Below, piece by piece: positions 1 through 11,421 of a stretch of 64,000 nt of DNA; positions within the stretch are counted from its first letter, which is position 1; every line of letters starts with the position of its first letter. Under the pieces are notes generated by a model, which saw only the letters and a program-made list of their open reading frames with translations, was not told where the DNA came from and ran no database searches. The stretch comes from Gnetum montanum (lineage: Eukaryota; Streptophyta; Gnetopsida; Gnetales; Gnetaceae): assembly GCA_015680685.1 (NCBI GenBank), contig MNCI01013713.1, positions 1,509 to 65,508 of the forward strand. Reading direction: 5' to 3'. The position numbers and the translations under genes were made by a program.

Positions 1-985
1 GAGGGGCTCTTGCTTAAATTTCTTAGGGATTTCCAACTTCCCCCAGTTGATATTTTCAAGGTTAAGACTTGGAAGTTGGCTTGGACTTGCTCTAATGCGT
101 CTATGCTATCGATGTAAGCACAAGTCAAACCCTCAGTTGGTTCCATGCATATGAGTGAACTACTTTCTTGATCAGTTGTTAACAACTGGGTGTCTTCCTA
201 TCGTGTGGCTACTACATATAGGCATCTTTGTATGTTAATCACTTGTGCACATTGATTGCATGCAGGAAATGCTAAAATTTGCACAAACCATAGCCTCTGC
301 ATGCAATTACACCATGTGTCATTGTATGCAATGCACAGAAATTTCTTCTTCTTGATCTTTTCAAATGTATTTTCCTTTGATATTTCTAGGGAAAGATCAC
401 AGATTTCTAGGCATGCATCGATGGTGCTTAGCCATGCTCTTCCCAATACGATTGGAAAGTCCCCCTTACCATTGTTTACCTAAATCACTAGGAAGTCAGT
501 TGGGTACGACCATCCATAAATAGTGGTAACAATGTCTTCCACCAGTCCCAAGGGGATAGTGATGGACTTGTCGGCCAACTCTAGATGGATGTTGCTCTTT
601 TTCAATGGAGGAAGGTTCTAGGCCTTATACATTTTTTGAGAAATCAAGTTGACACTAGAACCTAAATTCAAAAGAGCCTTGCACAATGCATTTCTAGTGA
701 TTTGTAAGTATATCAAAGGACTCCCAAGATCAGAGAATTTCCTAGGAAGATGGCTAGCTTTGATCCAATCGGTGATAGCATGTGTTAGCATGATTGTATG
801 TGTTGAGTGTGCTAATTGGGTTGAAGGGGGATCCAAAGTTTTGATTGATAATGAGGCATCTAAGGAATCATCTGCTTGTGATTGCAAGGGCTTGGTTGAA
901 CTATTGGTTCTAAAGAAAGGTCTTTTCTTCATGTGGTTGTTCAAACCAATAGTAGGTTGAGAGTTAACAGCCCTTGTGCCATTAC
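1..985 (-). pseudogene. decayed aspartic protease and RT linker of element A
   Basis: Read on the minus strand, about 618-944 encodes the pre-protease segment THAITDWIKASHLPRKFSDL followed by LCKALLNLGSSVNLIS. This is the retropepsin active-site loop with Asp replaced by Asn (LNLGSS, where LDLGAS is usual). At 198-446 comes the flap-side block MGRAWLSTIDACLEICDLSL. Sequence from 1 to about 190 is the linker towards RT. Stops and frame changes separate the blocks. The Asp-to-Asn change alone would abolish protease activity. The same blocks occur in D, G, J, C and C'. Confidence 0.82.
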
Positions 986-3345
986 ATTGCTGCGGCTAGG
1001 TAGGCATTTCACCCTACATAGCTGAAGTAGGTGGTAGTGGAGCTATTGTTGGAAGAGATGCGGTTGGATGAGCAAAATGATATGCTTGTGGAATATTGCC
1101 CCTAGAAGAGGGAGTCCCATAATGCTCGTGGGTTTGGTAGTGAGGTTGAGGAGTGATGTGACCAGTAGAATCACGAGGGGAGATTGGCTGCTGCACGTAA
1201 TATCCATACGAGTTAGGTTGCCAGTAAGTATATTGTTGCCTTGGTGGTGGCATTTCCCATGATTGTGGGTGCTGCACTATTGATACTGCTCAATCGGTTG
1301 TGGTGGAGTTCCACTTAAATAATACATTAAGGGTTGGTGGAACTATCTTGGGTTACCTTGGGGGTAAGGTAACCTTTGGGGTGCTATCCATTTGTTCAAT
1401 CGTGGATTGAGTGGATACATCCCAGACTCTTGTAGATGTGAGATTATAGGGCAACATCCCTTAGGATAGTCATATTGACATATTTCACATCCACTATCAT
1501 TATCTATTTCTAACTCCACAACCTCTTCAATGATGGCAACTTTGCCCTTACCCTTGCTGCGTGCATGTTCAACTTCTCTTTTTTTTTCTTTTTTCACGAT
1601 CACTACCTTACTCTCTAGACTCCTCTACTATTTTAAGAATAGTTTGAAATATATTGTCTAGGGAATCCCACATTTGGTCTACCTTTGCTGAAAATTTTGA
1701 TGTCATCTTTTGGATAGGCAAAGTTTTCCTATTCACCATCTCTTCGAAGGGTGACTCTTCTTCATCCTTACAAAATCTTACTCGCCTCTTCCAGAGGGAA
1801 GGATCTCAATTATACTCTTCAACACTTTCTCTCTTCTATAGCTCACCTTCTTCCTTAGCAACTTTCTCTAATAGTCTTTGAATTTGATGGAACCTAAGCT
1901 TGGATAGTCTCCCTTGGGCATAAGTCCCAAGGGTTCTTCTCGTTTCATGCCTGAGCCCATCCATGAGATGGCGTAGTTGATCCCTTTACGAATAACCATG
2001 GCCAGGACAACGATGTAACAGTGCATAGTATTAGCCCATGGCAGCATCCAAGGGTTCATGTCCTCCTTGTTTCCAGCCTTGGATTTTCTTTTGCAAGTTA
2101 GACACTTAGGAGTACGTTTGATACTTGTCATTAATAGTTCTAACATAGTACTCCACCTACGAATGGATTCCAGTTCTAAAGACCGGTACCAGCTTTTTGC
2201 TTCTTTAACTAATATCCGTGGGAACAACTTATGTTTTTGCCATTTTTTCTCTATATTCTGTAAGGCACACGCATCATGGAATGCTTGTAAATGATTTTGA
2301 GGATCCACGTTGTATCCCCCTTCAAATCGTGGGACGTTGTTCATATCTAATCTCTTGATCCTGCTATCTTTCTGGTCCCTTGTTGGAATTCTAATAGCCT
2401 TAGTTATGTCCAACATACTTCGAGTTATGAGTAGGGGTTCATCATGATCGTCTCGTCCATTATGTCTATGATGCCTACATTGTTCCCTACTCTCCCTTCT
2501 TCTATGTCGTGATTCTCTAGAGTGCCCTTGTTCCCTTTCCTGGTTGTTTCATCTATGACTTCCACTTTGCCTACCTTTATTCCCATGGTCTTTTTCCTTA
2601 TGATTGTGTCTCAATACTAAAGGAGAGGATGAAGGAGATGATGAAGGTGAAGAAGGAAAACCGTCACCATGACGGTGTGTGCTACCTTCTCTTCTAAGGT
2701 CTCGGCCCCAATCGCAATTGCGATCAGAATGTCCACCTTTATCATGAGTTCATGTCTCTTTTTCAAATCCTTTATGCCCATGGGTATTAGAACTTGGGTT
2801 ATGAATAGTGGAATGAAGGTTCTGATACACAACCCCTTGGCCAAATTCAAGGGGAAGAACATCATTATGTGGATGACTGCCTGAGGTAGGTTCACCACCC
2901 TCATTTTCGCTTAAGACATGTGGGGCATCCTGGGACCACTTACCCTTCAAAGACTTATGATGTCTCTCTTATTGCAAGTCTCTTTAACATTGTGCCTCTA
3001 TGGGATAGTGTTTTCTCAAGTCATGGTCTTGCACAATGTATTCTTCATGTAAGTTTGGCATGCCAATTCGTGTGAGAGCATGAAGAAACATGCTCGAGAC
3101 TGAACGATCAGGAGGTAACACTATGTTACCTTCTAAGTTTCACCAATGCATTTGTTTGTCTTAATGGAGGATAAAGGTGAAGTCTAGTATATGCTCATTG
3201 GGATGAATATATACCACTTGAACTTTTTAAGAGGCTGGTGGATCAATGTCATGTGTATTACGCCGCCAACTATTTCCTATTTTAGACCTAGGCAGTGAGG
3301 CCCTTTTGTATGAAGAAGGAGACATACTTATCTGTTTAGTGTGCA
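986..3345 (-). pseudogene. decayed gag of element A
   Basis: The minus strand carries the retrotransposon gag core around 1868-2416, with DMNNVPRFEGGY, NHLQAFHDACALQNIE and ILVKEAKSWYRSLELES. These are the hallmarks of the plant retrotransposon capsid domain. Downstream at 1343-1603 is the nucleocapsid-like knuckle CEICQYDYPKGCC, and at 1014-1277 a Pro/Gln/Tyr-rich linker (PPPRQQYTYWQPNSYGYYVQ). The N-terminal part (2600-3330) is rich in short acidic and basic repeats and is frameshifted. Gag would form the particle and bind genomic RNA. Several in-frame stops make this copy non-coding. Confidence 0.83.
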
Positions 3346-3442
3346 ATGTATTCTTGTTTATTATTTTCTCAACCAACCCTAAGGGTTCGTTCTAATGATG
3401 TGAATTATTTACTATGTTTTGGTTAGTGCACAAACAACTAAG

Positions 3443-3461
3443 TCCCCGACAACGGTGCCAA
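3443..3461 (-). other. primer-binding site (tRNA-Asp type) of element A
   Basis: The 19 bases directly inside the LTR read, on the minus strand, TTGGCACCGTTGTCGGGGA. This matches the complement of the plant tRNA-Asp 3' end (TGGCGCCGTTGCCGGGGA) except for two transitions. It fixes both the LTR boundary and the element orientation. A tRNA-Asp primer is typical of Athila/Tat elements. Confidence 0.85.
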
Positions 3462-4395
3462 TGATGAGCGACGAGGTACCCCTACACTCAACCATACAAA
3501 TACGAGAATTTCACACATGATTCTGTCAAATTCCAAGGACTGATTCCTTATGCACCCTTGTGGAACAAGGATGGGTTGGTTGATCATTGTCTTCCCAAGC
3601 TTACCTGTATGTCATGATTATATGGTTAAGTAAGCTTGAGGCATATGATTTTTATATCTTTTATATTTTTATGTCCTATGCTAATAAGGGATAAGAGAGA
3701 TAACTAAGTAACTAATTTAAGTTAACTACTGATTACCTAGGCTTTAACTAATCCTAACACCAGTATCCATTTTCAATTGATCTACACATCCTAAACTAGT
3801 GCAACACTACTGGGATTACCAAACGCTAATCATTACTAGGTTACCAAGTGTTACATGCATGCTCGAAGTGATCATACTTAGTGTAATTTAACAATTTTTT
3901 GAATTGATCAAAATGAATTGCTATGCTAATAACAGAAATGTAAAGTGCATAAATTAAAATAAATGCATAAGAAAATAAAATGAAAGAAATGTGTGAGAAA
4001 ACAAATCTCAAGTGCTACAAAGATGAATCAAAGAGCTTGTCTTTATTGCCATACATAAGGTATGCTCAAGTACACAATGCTCGAATAAAGATCTATCCAC
4101 ACTTCAACCTCCTGCTATGGGCACTTGGAAAATACTCTAACCTTCAAACAGACTACAAGAGTTTCACTACTTGACTGCTACAAGACTTCTTTTCAATTAT
4201 GTGCCTGGGCACTATATTTATAGACTTAGGAGAAACTAGTCTAATAATTAGAGTAACCGCTCTAATAATTAGAATAACTTCTCTAATAATTAGAGGAACC
4301 ACTCTAATAATAACCACTCTAATTATTAGAGTAACTGCTCCAATAATAACTACTCTAATAATTAGAATAAACTGCTAGAGTAACGGCTCTCATCA
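3462..4395 (-). repeat. 5' LTR of element A (934 bp)
   Basis: The LTR starts TGATGAG and ends TCATCA, giving complementary TG...CA ends, and it abuts the primer-binding site. On the minus strand a TATA box (TATAAATA, about 4207-4215) lies just downstream of an array of roughly 20-bp palindromes (4231-4385). AATAAA-like signals lie further in. It aligns throughout with the J LTRs at 49528-50472 and 58728-59694. Confidence 0.88.
4231..4385. repeat. array of TCTAATAATTAGA palindromes in LTR U3
   Basis: About seven imperfect tandem units of roughly 20 bp, each centred on CTCTAATAATTAGAGTA or a variant. They lie between the LTR 5' end and its TATA box. Equivalent arrays are in both J LTRs (50311-50465, 59503-59690) and are absent from the C, D, F and G LTRs. 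The core TAATAATTA resembles homeodomain pseudo-palindromes; that role is an inference. Confidence 0.85.
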
Positions 4396-5858
4396 ATATT
4401 ATTCTCTATTGAATAGATTCCTAGGCCATGATTTCTCTCAAGAAGAGCAACTTCTCCACATTTTAGATGGGCTTCATAATCAAACAAGAGAGATCCTTGG
4501 GATGTATGCTCAAGGTCAATTATATGAACAAGAAATCCATTAGATGTAAAAGCTAATCGAGTGTGTGGAAAAAGAAGAAGGAGAGCTATGTAAATGGGAG
4601 AATGTTGAGAAATATCATTGGGATCCAACTCTTCAAAAGAACAAGATCCACATCTATGATAAGGAAAAAGAGGTAGCTCTAGATGAGGTGATTTCACAAC
4701 AAAACTTGCTAATACAAAAGTCTATCACTGAGCTTGAAGCAAGGTTAGCTAAGATGTTGAAATGGATAAATGAGAAAGTTACAACTTGTGTAGAAACCAT
4801 AGAGGAGAGAGTAACACAAAATGAACCAAGTGATCACAACAAAAGGAGGAAAAAAACCAAGAAATAGCTAGGAACACTTATTGGCAAAAGGGAAATGGCT
4901 ATAGAAGAAGAGGCTATAGAATCAACCATCAAATAAAATGATGGATGTGAAATATGCATATATGATCATCAAAGGGCTATTGCCCAATCATGTACATCTA
5001 CATGAGTATTGGACTTTTGCATTAAATCCCAAGTTTGTACAAAGGCAAATGCCTAGGAAATTACCTTTCTCACAAGATAATTATAGACAGTCCTACAACC
5101 AACTGTACCATCCTAATGGGACTTCTTACTAGCCTTAACACTATCATCAATTGCAGTGATGAAACCCACAAGTGTGGGGGAGGCCATCATCAAACCAGCC
5201 CTACCCTTACGACCAGCCAAACCCATATGGATATTATGTTCAACAACATGTTTCCCCAACTAGTTCTACTTCCTCTACTTCAAATTGCTACTACCACTCT
5301 CCCAAATATTATCGACCTACAACATCTTCTAAAGGATCATTGCCTCACACCTCTCACCCTCCATCATATCGTCAATATTCTCATAGTCCTCTTCATCACA
5401 TGTTACATCCAGTAACATAACACCACAACATCAACAAAAGGATGTCACTTGTGCTGCAAACATTCATAGATATGATAATGATAGTAGATTCCCCTCCACA
5501 ATCTTGGAAATGCCCTTTCTTTAGGATGGCTCCCACATGTAAGTGCAACGCTCATGGATCTACTAACTCATCCAAACCAGCACAATGCTAATCAAGTGCA
5601 ACATCCTTCCTTTTAAAACCAATGTCCTGTGATCCTATGCAAAGGCCAACATTCGTTGTTACTCCAAAACCTACTAGAAACAATGAACCTAGCATCATGA
5701 AGAAACAAACAAATCCATGCATAACTAATTGTGATAAAGGGTGTATTCATGTGTTAGACATTCGCAAAGTTCACACAACTCATACTCTAACCTACTATAC
5801 ATTTAACAACCAAGTGTATGATGAATCAGCATTTGTGTCGACCGCAACATTGGGTACA
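4396..5858 (+). pseudogene. 3' part of gag of the host element I' (copy of I gag)
   Basis: Plus-strand gag fragment whose 5' half is displaced by element A. It reads YYSLLNRFLGHDFSQEEQLL, then a Lys/Glu-rich coiled-coil-like stretch at 4565-4867 (KEKEVALDEVISQQNLLIQ). A frame-shifted Tyr/Pro/Ser-rich linker follows (YPYDQPNPYGYYVQQHVSPT, 5172-5420), and then the tail 5622-5861 ending YTFNNQVYDESAF. It matches 59695-61180 base for base apart from scattered substitutions and small indels. It ends exactly where the LTR of element C is inserted. Confidence 0.82.
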
Positions 5859-6681
5859 TGATGTCAAGGCCGCAATGTCATGTACATAATGTTGGGGCCT
5901 AGATATGATCTCAGATGTTTGACATTGGGGTATACTCCCTAAGTCTATAAATCCCACGCTTGGGCTCTAGTTTACAGAAGTAATTCATTAGTTAGTTTTT
6001 AGTTTTCAAGCAAGGTAGCAAAGCTCTTGCTATTTCTTCTTCTTAAAGTTAGAATATTTTTTGAGTGCCCGCAAAAGGAGTCTAAAGTATGTATGGTTGT
6101 TTGTTCAAACACTAATCTACCTAAGCATAGCAGTGTGATGGGAATAAAATGAACTATTTTGGCAATCCTTGCAGCACTAAGAATAGCTTAATATTTTCTT
6201 TATTAAATTTTACTCTCTTGCTCGTTACTTTAATGCATTTCATTAAGCAATATATTTTCAACAATTAATGAACATGAGCATGACCACTTCAAGCATTCAT
6301 ATAGTACTTAGTAACCCAAAAACCCTGAATGTTTGGTAGCCCAATAGTGCTATATGTGTTTAGGAAAGTGGGATGGCTACTTTTGTTAGGCTAGCTAGGC
6401 AATAAACATTAGTTTTAATCTACTCTATCCTTTATTCTTGTTGTAGGCAATTACATCCATAAAACATAAACGATAAAAATTCATATGCCTCAATTACACT
6501 AAAACCATACCATTGAGCCTCACAAGTGTAGTTGGAAAGACCATGAATGTTCTCAACATTGTTTCACCTCCTAGAGAAACTAGTATATGAGATAACTATA
6601 GGTTTATGGAATTTGACCAGATCGCGCATAATGCCTTAATGATTCATATGGTTGGGTGTAGGGGTACCTCATTGCTCATCA
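5859..6681 (+). repeat. 5' LTR of element C (823 bp)
   Basis: Starts TGATGTCAAGGCC and ends GCTCATCA immediately before a primer-binding site. Contains a TATA-like box (CTATAAATC, about 5943) and shares the downstream R-U5 phrases seen in the other families (TTGGTAGCCCAATAG; GGGGTACCTCATTGCTCATCA). In the duplicated copy at 61181 only the first 44 bases or so survive. Confidence 0.82.
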
Positions 6682-6701
6682 TTGGTGCCATTTTCGGGGG
6701 A
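6682..6701 (+). other. primer-binding site of element C
   Basis: TTGGTGCCATTTTCGGGGGA lies directly after the LTR CA end. It is a decayed tRNA-Asp-type site, matching at GGTGCC and CGGGG with several substitutions. Confidence 0.7.
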
Positions 6702-9130
6702 TCCTTTTGTTATTTTGTGGGCTATCTAGGATTTAGTGAAAGTATTTAAATCGTTGGAATGAACGTGAGAGTCATATCTTATGTTACAATTACTACATCA
6801 AATTCTTAGAGCACATTGTGATTTTTGTTTCGCTAATCAACAATGTCTTCTTCTCACAGGAGTGCTTCTCTGTCCAAGCCTAATAACGCTTGTCCATCAA
6901 AGCCTCAATAGCACCAAATTACATATACTCATCCTGATGAGTATGTGCCAAACTTCACCTTCATCTTACACTAGGATGAATAGTTGTCGTGGTGTGACAT
7001 GGAGGGCAACATTATGTTGTCACCCGATCGTGCTGCTCTTGTAATGCTCTATCAAATGCTTGCACAATGTGATCTTCAAGGCTACCATGGGGAATATATT
7101 GTGGAAGATGTTGACACTAGAGATTATCAGCCCACCAAAGCACAACACTTATAAGATCGATAGCTAGAGTAGCACTATGAATGTTTGAAGGGAAAAGAAC
7201 TTAATGTTTTTCCATTCATATTGTACCAACAAGATAGTGGGGATCTTCCACTTAATGATGCTCCTCTCTTTAACTTTGATGATGAAGGTCAAAACTAGAA
7301 TCTATACTCCACAATTCAGAATCCTAATTTTGGTAACAAGGGATCCAACAACAAATCAAGATCCAGAGACGCAAGTCAAGATAGGGATGTAGGAAAGTAC
7401 GATTATGATAATGGTCGTGATCACTAAAGAGGTAGTAGCAGCCACTGTGATGGTGTTGGTTCTCTTTCATCTCCCCCTTCATCATCATCTTCTTCTTCTA
7501 GCTCTAACCATGATGGAAAAAGGCAAGATAATGATGGAGGTAATTGAAATGAGTGTAATGATCAACGGGACCATAATAACCAAAGGGACCTTTGAGACAA
7601 GCAAGGTCAAAGATGTAGATGTTCAAGAGAAGAACATCACCATGAATGAAGGGGTGGTAGAGGGCATCGTAGGCACCATGATCAAGGCCTTGATCAACCT
7701 CTATTTGCTACCTAGAGTATGCTTAACATCATAGAGGTAGTTAGAATTCCTACAAGACATGTGAGAAACAATTAGATCAAATAATTAGACATGAAAAATA
7801 TTCCTCAATTTGAAGGAGGATATAACTCTAATCTACAAAACCATCTTCAAGCTTTCCAAGATGCATGTGCCTTACAAAACATAGAGAACGAATGGCAAAG
7901 AACTAGTACTGGTCCTTAGCATCAAAATCTATCAGATGATGGAGTACCATGCTTGAGATGCTCAATGATAAATATCATATGTACTCCTAGGTGTCTAACT
8001 TAAGGAAGAAAATTCAAGGGTGGAAACAAGCAACACATGAACCCTTGGATGTTGCCATTGGCTGATATCATGCCTTGATGCACAAATGCCCTGGCCATGG
8101 TTTTTGTGACAACAAGGATGAATCCGTATTTGTGATAGCAGGAGGTTCAATTTTGTGACAACAAGGATGAATCCGTATTTAATGAGTGCATGCATAAAAA
8201 AGCCTTGCCACTTCAAAAATTCCAATTTGAATTTATGGCCAAGGTTCATCAGTTAAGAGACTCCATGGATAGTAGCTTTCACGTTGTCCTCAAAATTATT
8301 GAAGAGTCCCAAAAACAAGGTAGTGATTGTGAGCGTAAGAGGCACAAAAAAAGCTAAACGTGCATATTACAAAGGTAAGGGAAAATTTGCTATAATAGAA
8401 GAGGTTGCAGATAGAAAATCAAATGATGATCATGGATGTGATGTCTACCAGTACGAACATCCCAAGGGATGTTGCCCTATTATGTCACATCTTTAGGAGT
8501 CTAGGGTGTATGCCTTACATCCATGACTTACATAAGGGCAAACATCTAGAAGGTTACCTTATCCTCAAGGTAATCTCTAGCAATTTTGCTAGCAATAATC
8601 ATATTATCCAAGCAAAGTTCCACTGCAACCATACGAATAGTACCAACAATGGTAGCAACCACAATCATGGGCACTTGCACCACCAAGGTAACAATACCCT
8701 TACTGGTAGCCTAATCCATATGGTTGCCATGTTTAGCAACCCATGTCTCCACGTGACTCTTCCAGTCATGTTTCTTAGTTACAACCTTACTACCACACTT
8801 CTAACTATTATTGAATTCCATCTCTGCATGAAAGAAGGGATGTTACCTCCTATCCTTATCCTCCTCTTATCCTTGCACACACTCCTCCTCTAGTTGCACA
8901 ACTACCACCTACTCCACCAATGCAGGGCGAACTGCCCACTCAACTACAATAATGTAATGCTATGAGAGTTGTTAATTTGTAACCCAATCATCAATCAAAT
9001 GTATCAAATGCCTGATCAAAGAAAAGACCTTTCTTCCAACATGATAGTCCACCTACGTCTTCACCTACACCTATAGTTGACAACCCTACTCCTGCCTCTT
9101 CCTCCATATCCAATTCCTTTGGGCCTCCTT
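6702..9130 (+). pseudogene. decayed gag of element C
   Basis: The gag start is probably ATG at 6843 (MSSSHRSASLSKP). It is followed by HPDEYVPNFTFILH, a Ser/Asp/Arg-rich stretch, then the capsid core at about 7770-7905 (DMKNIPQFEGGYNSNLQNHL). The middle of gag is missing: sequence passes from the PGHG motif near 8097 straight to CDNKDES, with a perfect 30-bp direct repeat at 8102-8131 and 8151-8180 at the join. The knuckle region reads CDVYQYEHPKGCC (8440-8475), with the second Cys changed to Tyr. Multiple stops. Confidence 0.8.
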
Positions 9131-9657
9131 CAAATCAAACTCTACCAAGGATCCATATCATAATTCATACTCACACTATGTTTGATTGGATTCGTGTAGG
9201 AAACCTTCCTAGGAAATTAGCTGATCCTAGAAGTCCTCTAGTCTATTTGCAAATTGCTAGGAACGAACCATGCAAGGATCTTCTTGATTCAAATTTTGGT
9301 GTTAATTTGAGTTCTCATGAGATGTACACTACTTGGAACCTGACTCCTCTTAAGAAGAGTAACATTAGCTTAGAATTGGTAGACCAGTCCATCACTATTT
9401 TATTGGCACTAGTAGAGGACATTGTGACCACTGTTTGTGGGTGGTCTTATCCTACTGACTTCCTAGTATTCAAAGTGGAGAATTGCAAAGGGGACTTCCC
9501 AATCATCATGGGAAGAGCATGGTTGGACACTCTAGATGCAAGAATGTGCATCAGAGATCTTTCCATGGAAATATCTAAAGAAAATAAATTTGGAAAGATC
9601 GAGAGGAAGAGAGTTCCATGCATCATGTATAGCGATATTAGATGCAATTGTGTGTAG
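9131..9657 (+). pseudogene. aspartic protease region of element C
   Basis: One of the longest open stretches here (9178-9657, 159 codons): MFDWIRVGNLPRKLADPRSP, then KDLLDSNFGVNLSSHEMY at the active site (DSN, where D[LST]G is usual), then DFPIIMGRAWLDTLDARM. Length and block order fit the retropepsin domain of Athila/Tat polyproteins. The altered active-site triad suggests it is catalytically dead even where open. The copy at 62419-62913 is also open. Confidence 0.8.
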
Positions 9658-9659
9658 AA

Positions 9660-11421
9660 ACTTGGGGCCATCAAGCAAGAATCCATCTCTACATGAAAAT
9701 AATGTGCAGAAGAAATAGAAATTCAAAGGTGTCTGTATGTAGTAGTCAAAAAACAGGAGGACACCCAATGGCTAAGCACTAATTCAGAGAGCAACACATT
9801 TTGCATGGAACCAATTGAGAGCTTGGCATGTGATTATGTCACGAGCATGGATGAACTTGAACAAGTTCATCACCAACTCTTTGATGATACAAACGATGAT
9901 ATCTATTGGGAACCATTGGAAATTTCTAAGAACTTCAAGCAACAACCCCTTGAACTAAAAATGCTACTAGCTAGAATGGAATATGTATTTTTAAAAATAA
10001 GAAGCTGGTTATAATCAATGCAAGACTTGCTCCAGAACATGAAGAGATGCTGTTAAAGGTAGTTGAAAGATGGTTAGTAACTTTTTCTTGGTCATATCTT
10101 AAACTCATAAGGATTGATCCCAAGATATGCCAGCATCACATTTACACCAACCTAGCCATGAAGCCCAAACGACAGCCACAAAGGCAATTGAACCCCAAAT
10201 TGAAGCAAATTATCAAGGAGGAAATTGAACAACTCCTCAAGGTAGGATTCATCTATCCCATTGCTGATAGAAAGTAGGTTAGTCAACTTGTAATTGTACC
10301 AAAGAAAGGTCCTAAGTGGCAGGTCTGCATCACTTTCAGGTTACTAAATATGGAAACATTCAAGGATCACTTTCTATTACCATTTGTTGACTAGGTTCTC
10401 AACACAATATCAGGGCATTACTACTATAGCTTCCTAGATGGTTATAGTGGCTATAATCAAATTCAAATTACACCAGAGGACCAAGAAAAGACAATGTTCA
10501 CAAGTCCCTAGAAGACTTTTGCATATCGTAAGATGTCATTTGGTTTATGCAATTCCCCTACCACATTTCAACACTTAGTCTTGAGCATCTTTCAATAGCA
10601 CATCGGTAGTGGTGTAGAAGTCTTCATGGATGACTTCTCCATTTATGGAACTACATTTGAGCAAGCCTTGGACCACCTTGAGCAAGTGCTAAAATGATGT
10701 GTTGAAACTAACTTGTGGCTCAATTGGTAGAAAAGTCACCTCATGGTCCAGGAGGGCATTGTATTGGGGCACAAAATATCACAAGCAGGAATTAAGGTGG
10801 ACCCTAAAAAAATAAGGGTCATCCAAGGAATAACCCATTAGCTAAAAATAGTTAAAGATGTTTAGTCATTCCTTAGACACAGTAGCAACTACTGTGATTC
10901 ATAGAGAATTTCTCTAAGATCACAAACCATTGGTTGAACTAACAAAGAAAGATGCTCCTTTTATCATGAACCCAAAATGTGAAAAAGCATTCCAAAAATT
11001 GATAGAAAAGCTTGTGGAAACTCCAATTCTACAAGCACCTGACTAGTCCAGATCATTTCATATCATGATAGATGCATCAAATAATGCTTTGGGAGCTATG
11101 TTAATGTAGTTAGATAATAAGAGACATCCATACTACATCCACTACACTAGTCAAAGCATTGTGGGTACACAATTGAACTACACCATTACAAAAAAGGAAT
11201 TAATGGTAGTGGTGTTTGCTCTAGAGAAGTTCAGGCACTATCTACTTGGATACAAGGTGTTTGTGCACACATATCATAATGTCATCCACTTCTTAATGAA
11301 CAAGTCAACGGTGAGCCCCCATGTCATACAGTGGCTGGTGATTTTGCAAGAGTTCGATCTTACAATGGTAGATCGAAAGGGCATTCAGAATGTAGTCGTT
11401 GATCACTTGTCTCGGTTGTAA
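9660..11421 (+). pseudogene. decayed reverse transcriptase and RNase H of element C
   Basis: RT blocks in order: LNPKLKQIIKEEIEQLLKVG (10186-), VSQLVIVPKKGPKWQVCITF, FLDGYSGYNQIQITPEDQ, FAYRKMSFGLCNSPTTFQH, and the catalytic VFMDDFSIYG near 10618-10650. RNase H follows: ILQAPD, MIDASNNALGAMLM, YTITKKELMVVVFALEKFRH and a tail VVVDHLSRL at 11421. The RNase H TDH motif is changed to TYH. TAG stops interrupt the frame repeatedly (for example codons corresponding to Gln and Trp). Confidence 0.85.

Larger units (their letters stand above)
1..4395 (-). mobile_element. Ty3/Gypsy LTR retrotransposon A, 5' half only
   Basis: A minus-strand Athila/Tat-like element running from its 5' LTR (right end) through gag and protease, and cut by the window edge just before reverse transcriptase. 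It interrupts the gag of a plus-strand element whose sequence resumes at 4396. It is colinear along its full length with the right half of element J (55278-59694), and it sits at the same position in the same host gag. It is therefore a duplicated copy of the J insertion and not an independent one. The base run after its LTR is ATATT, against ATACT beside J, one substitution apart. All its frames carry stops, so it is not autonomous. Confidence 0.88.

Noticed and set aside
4231-4385. Possible satellite DNA or CRISPR-like array
   Set aside because: The units are short, imperfect and confined to one LTR family at a fixed position by the TATA box, so they belong to the LTR promoter.
5035-5415. 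126-codon frame in the I' gag linker (and 60336-60923 in I)
   Set aside because: It overlaps the true gag frame with YPYDQPNPYGYYV. The Leu/Ile/Thr-rich translation is an alternative frame kept open by chance in both copies.
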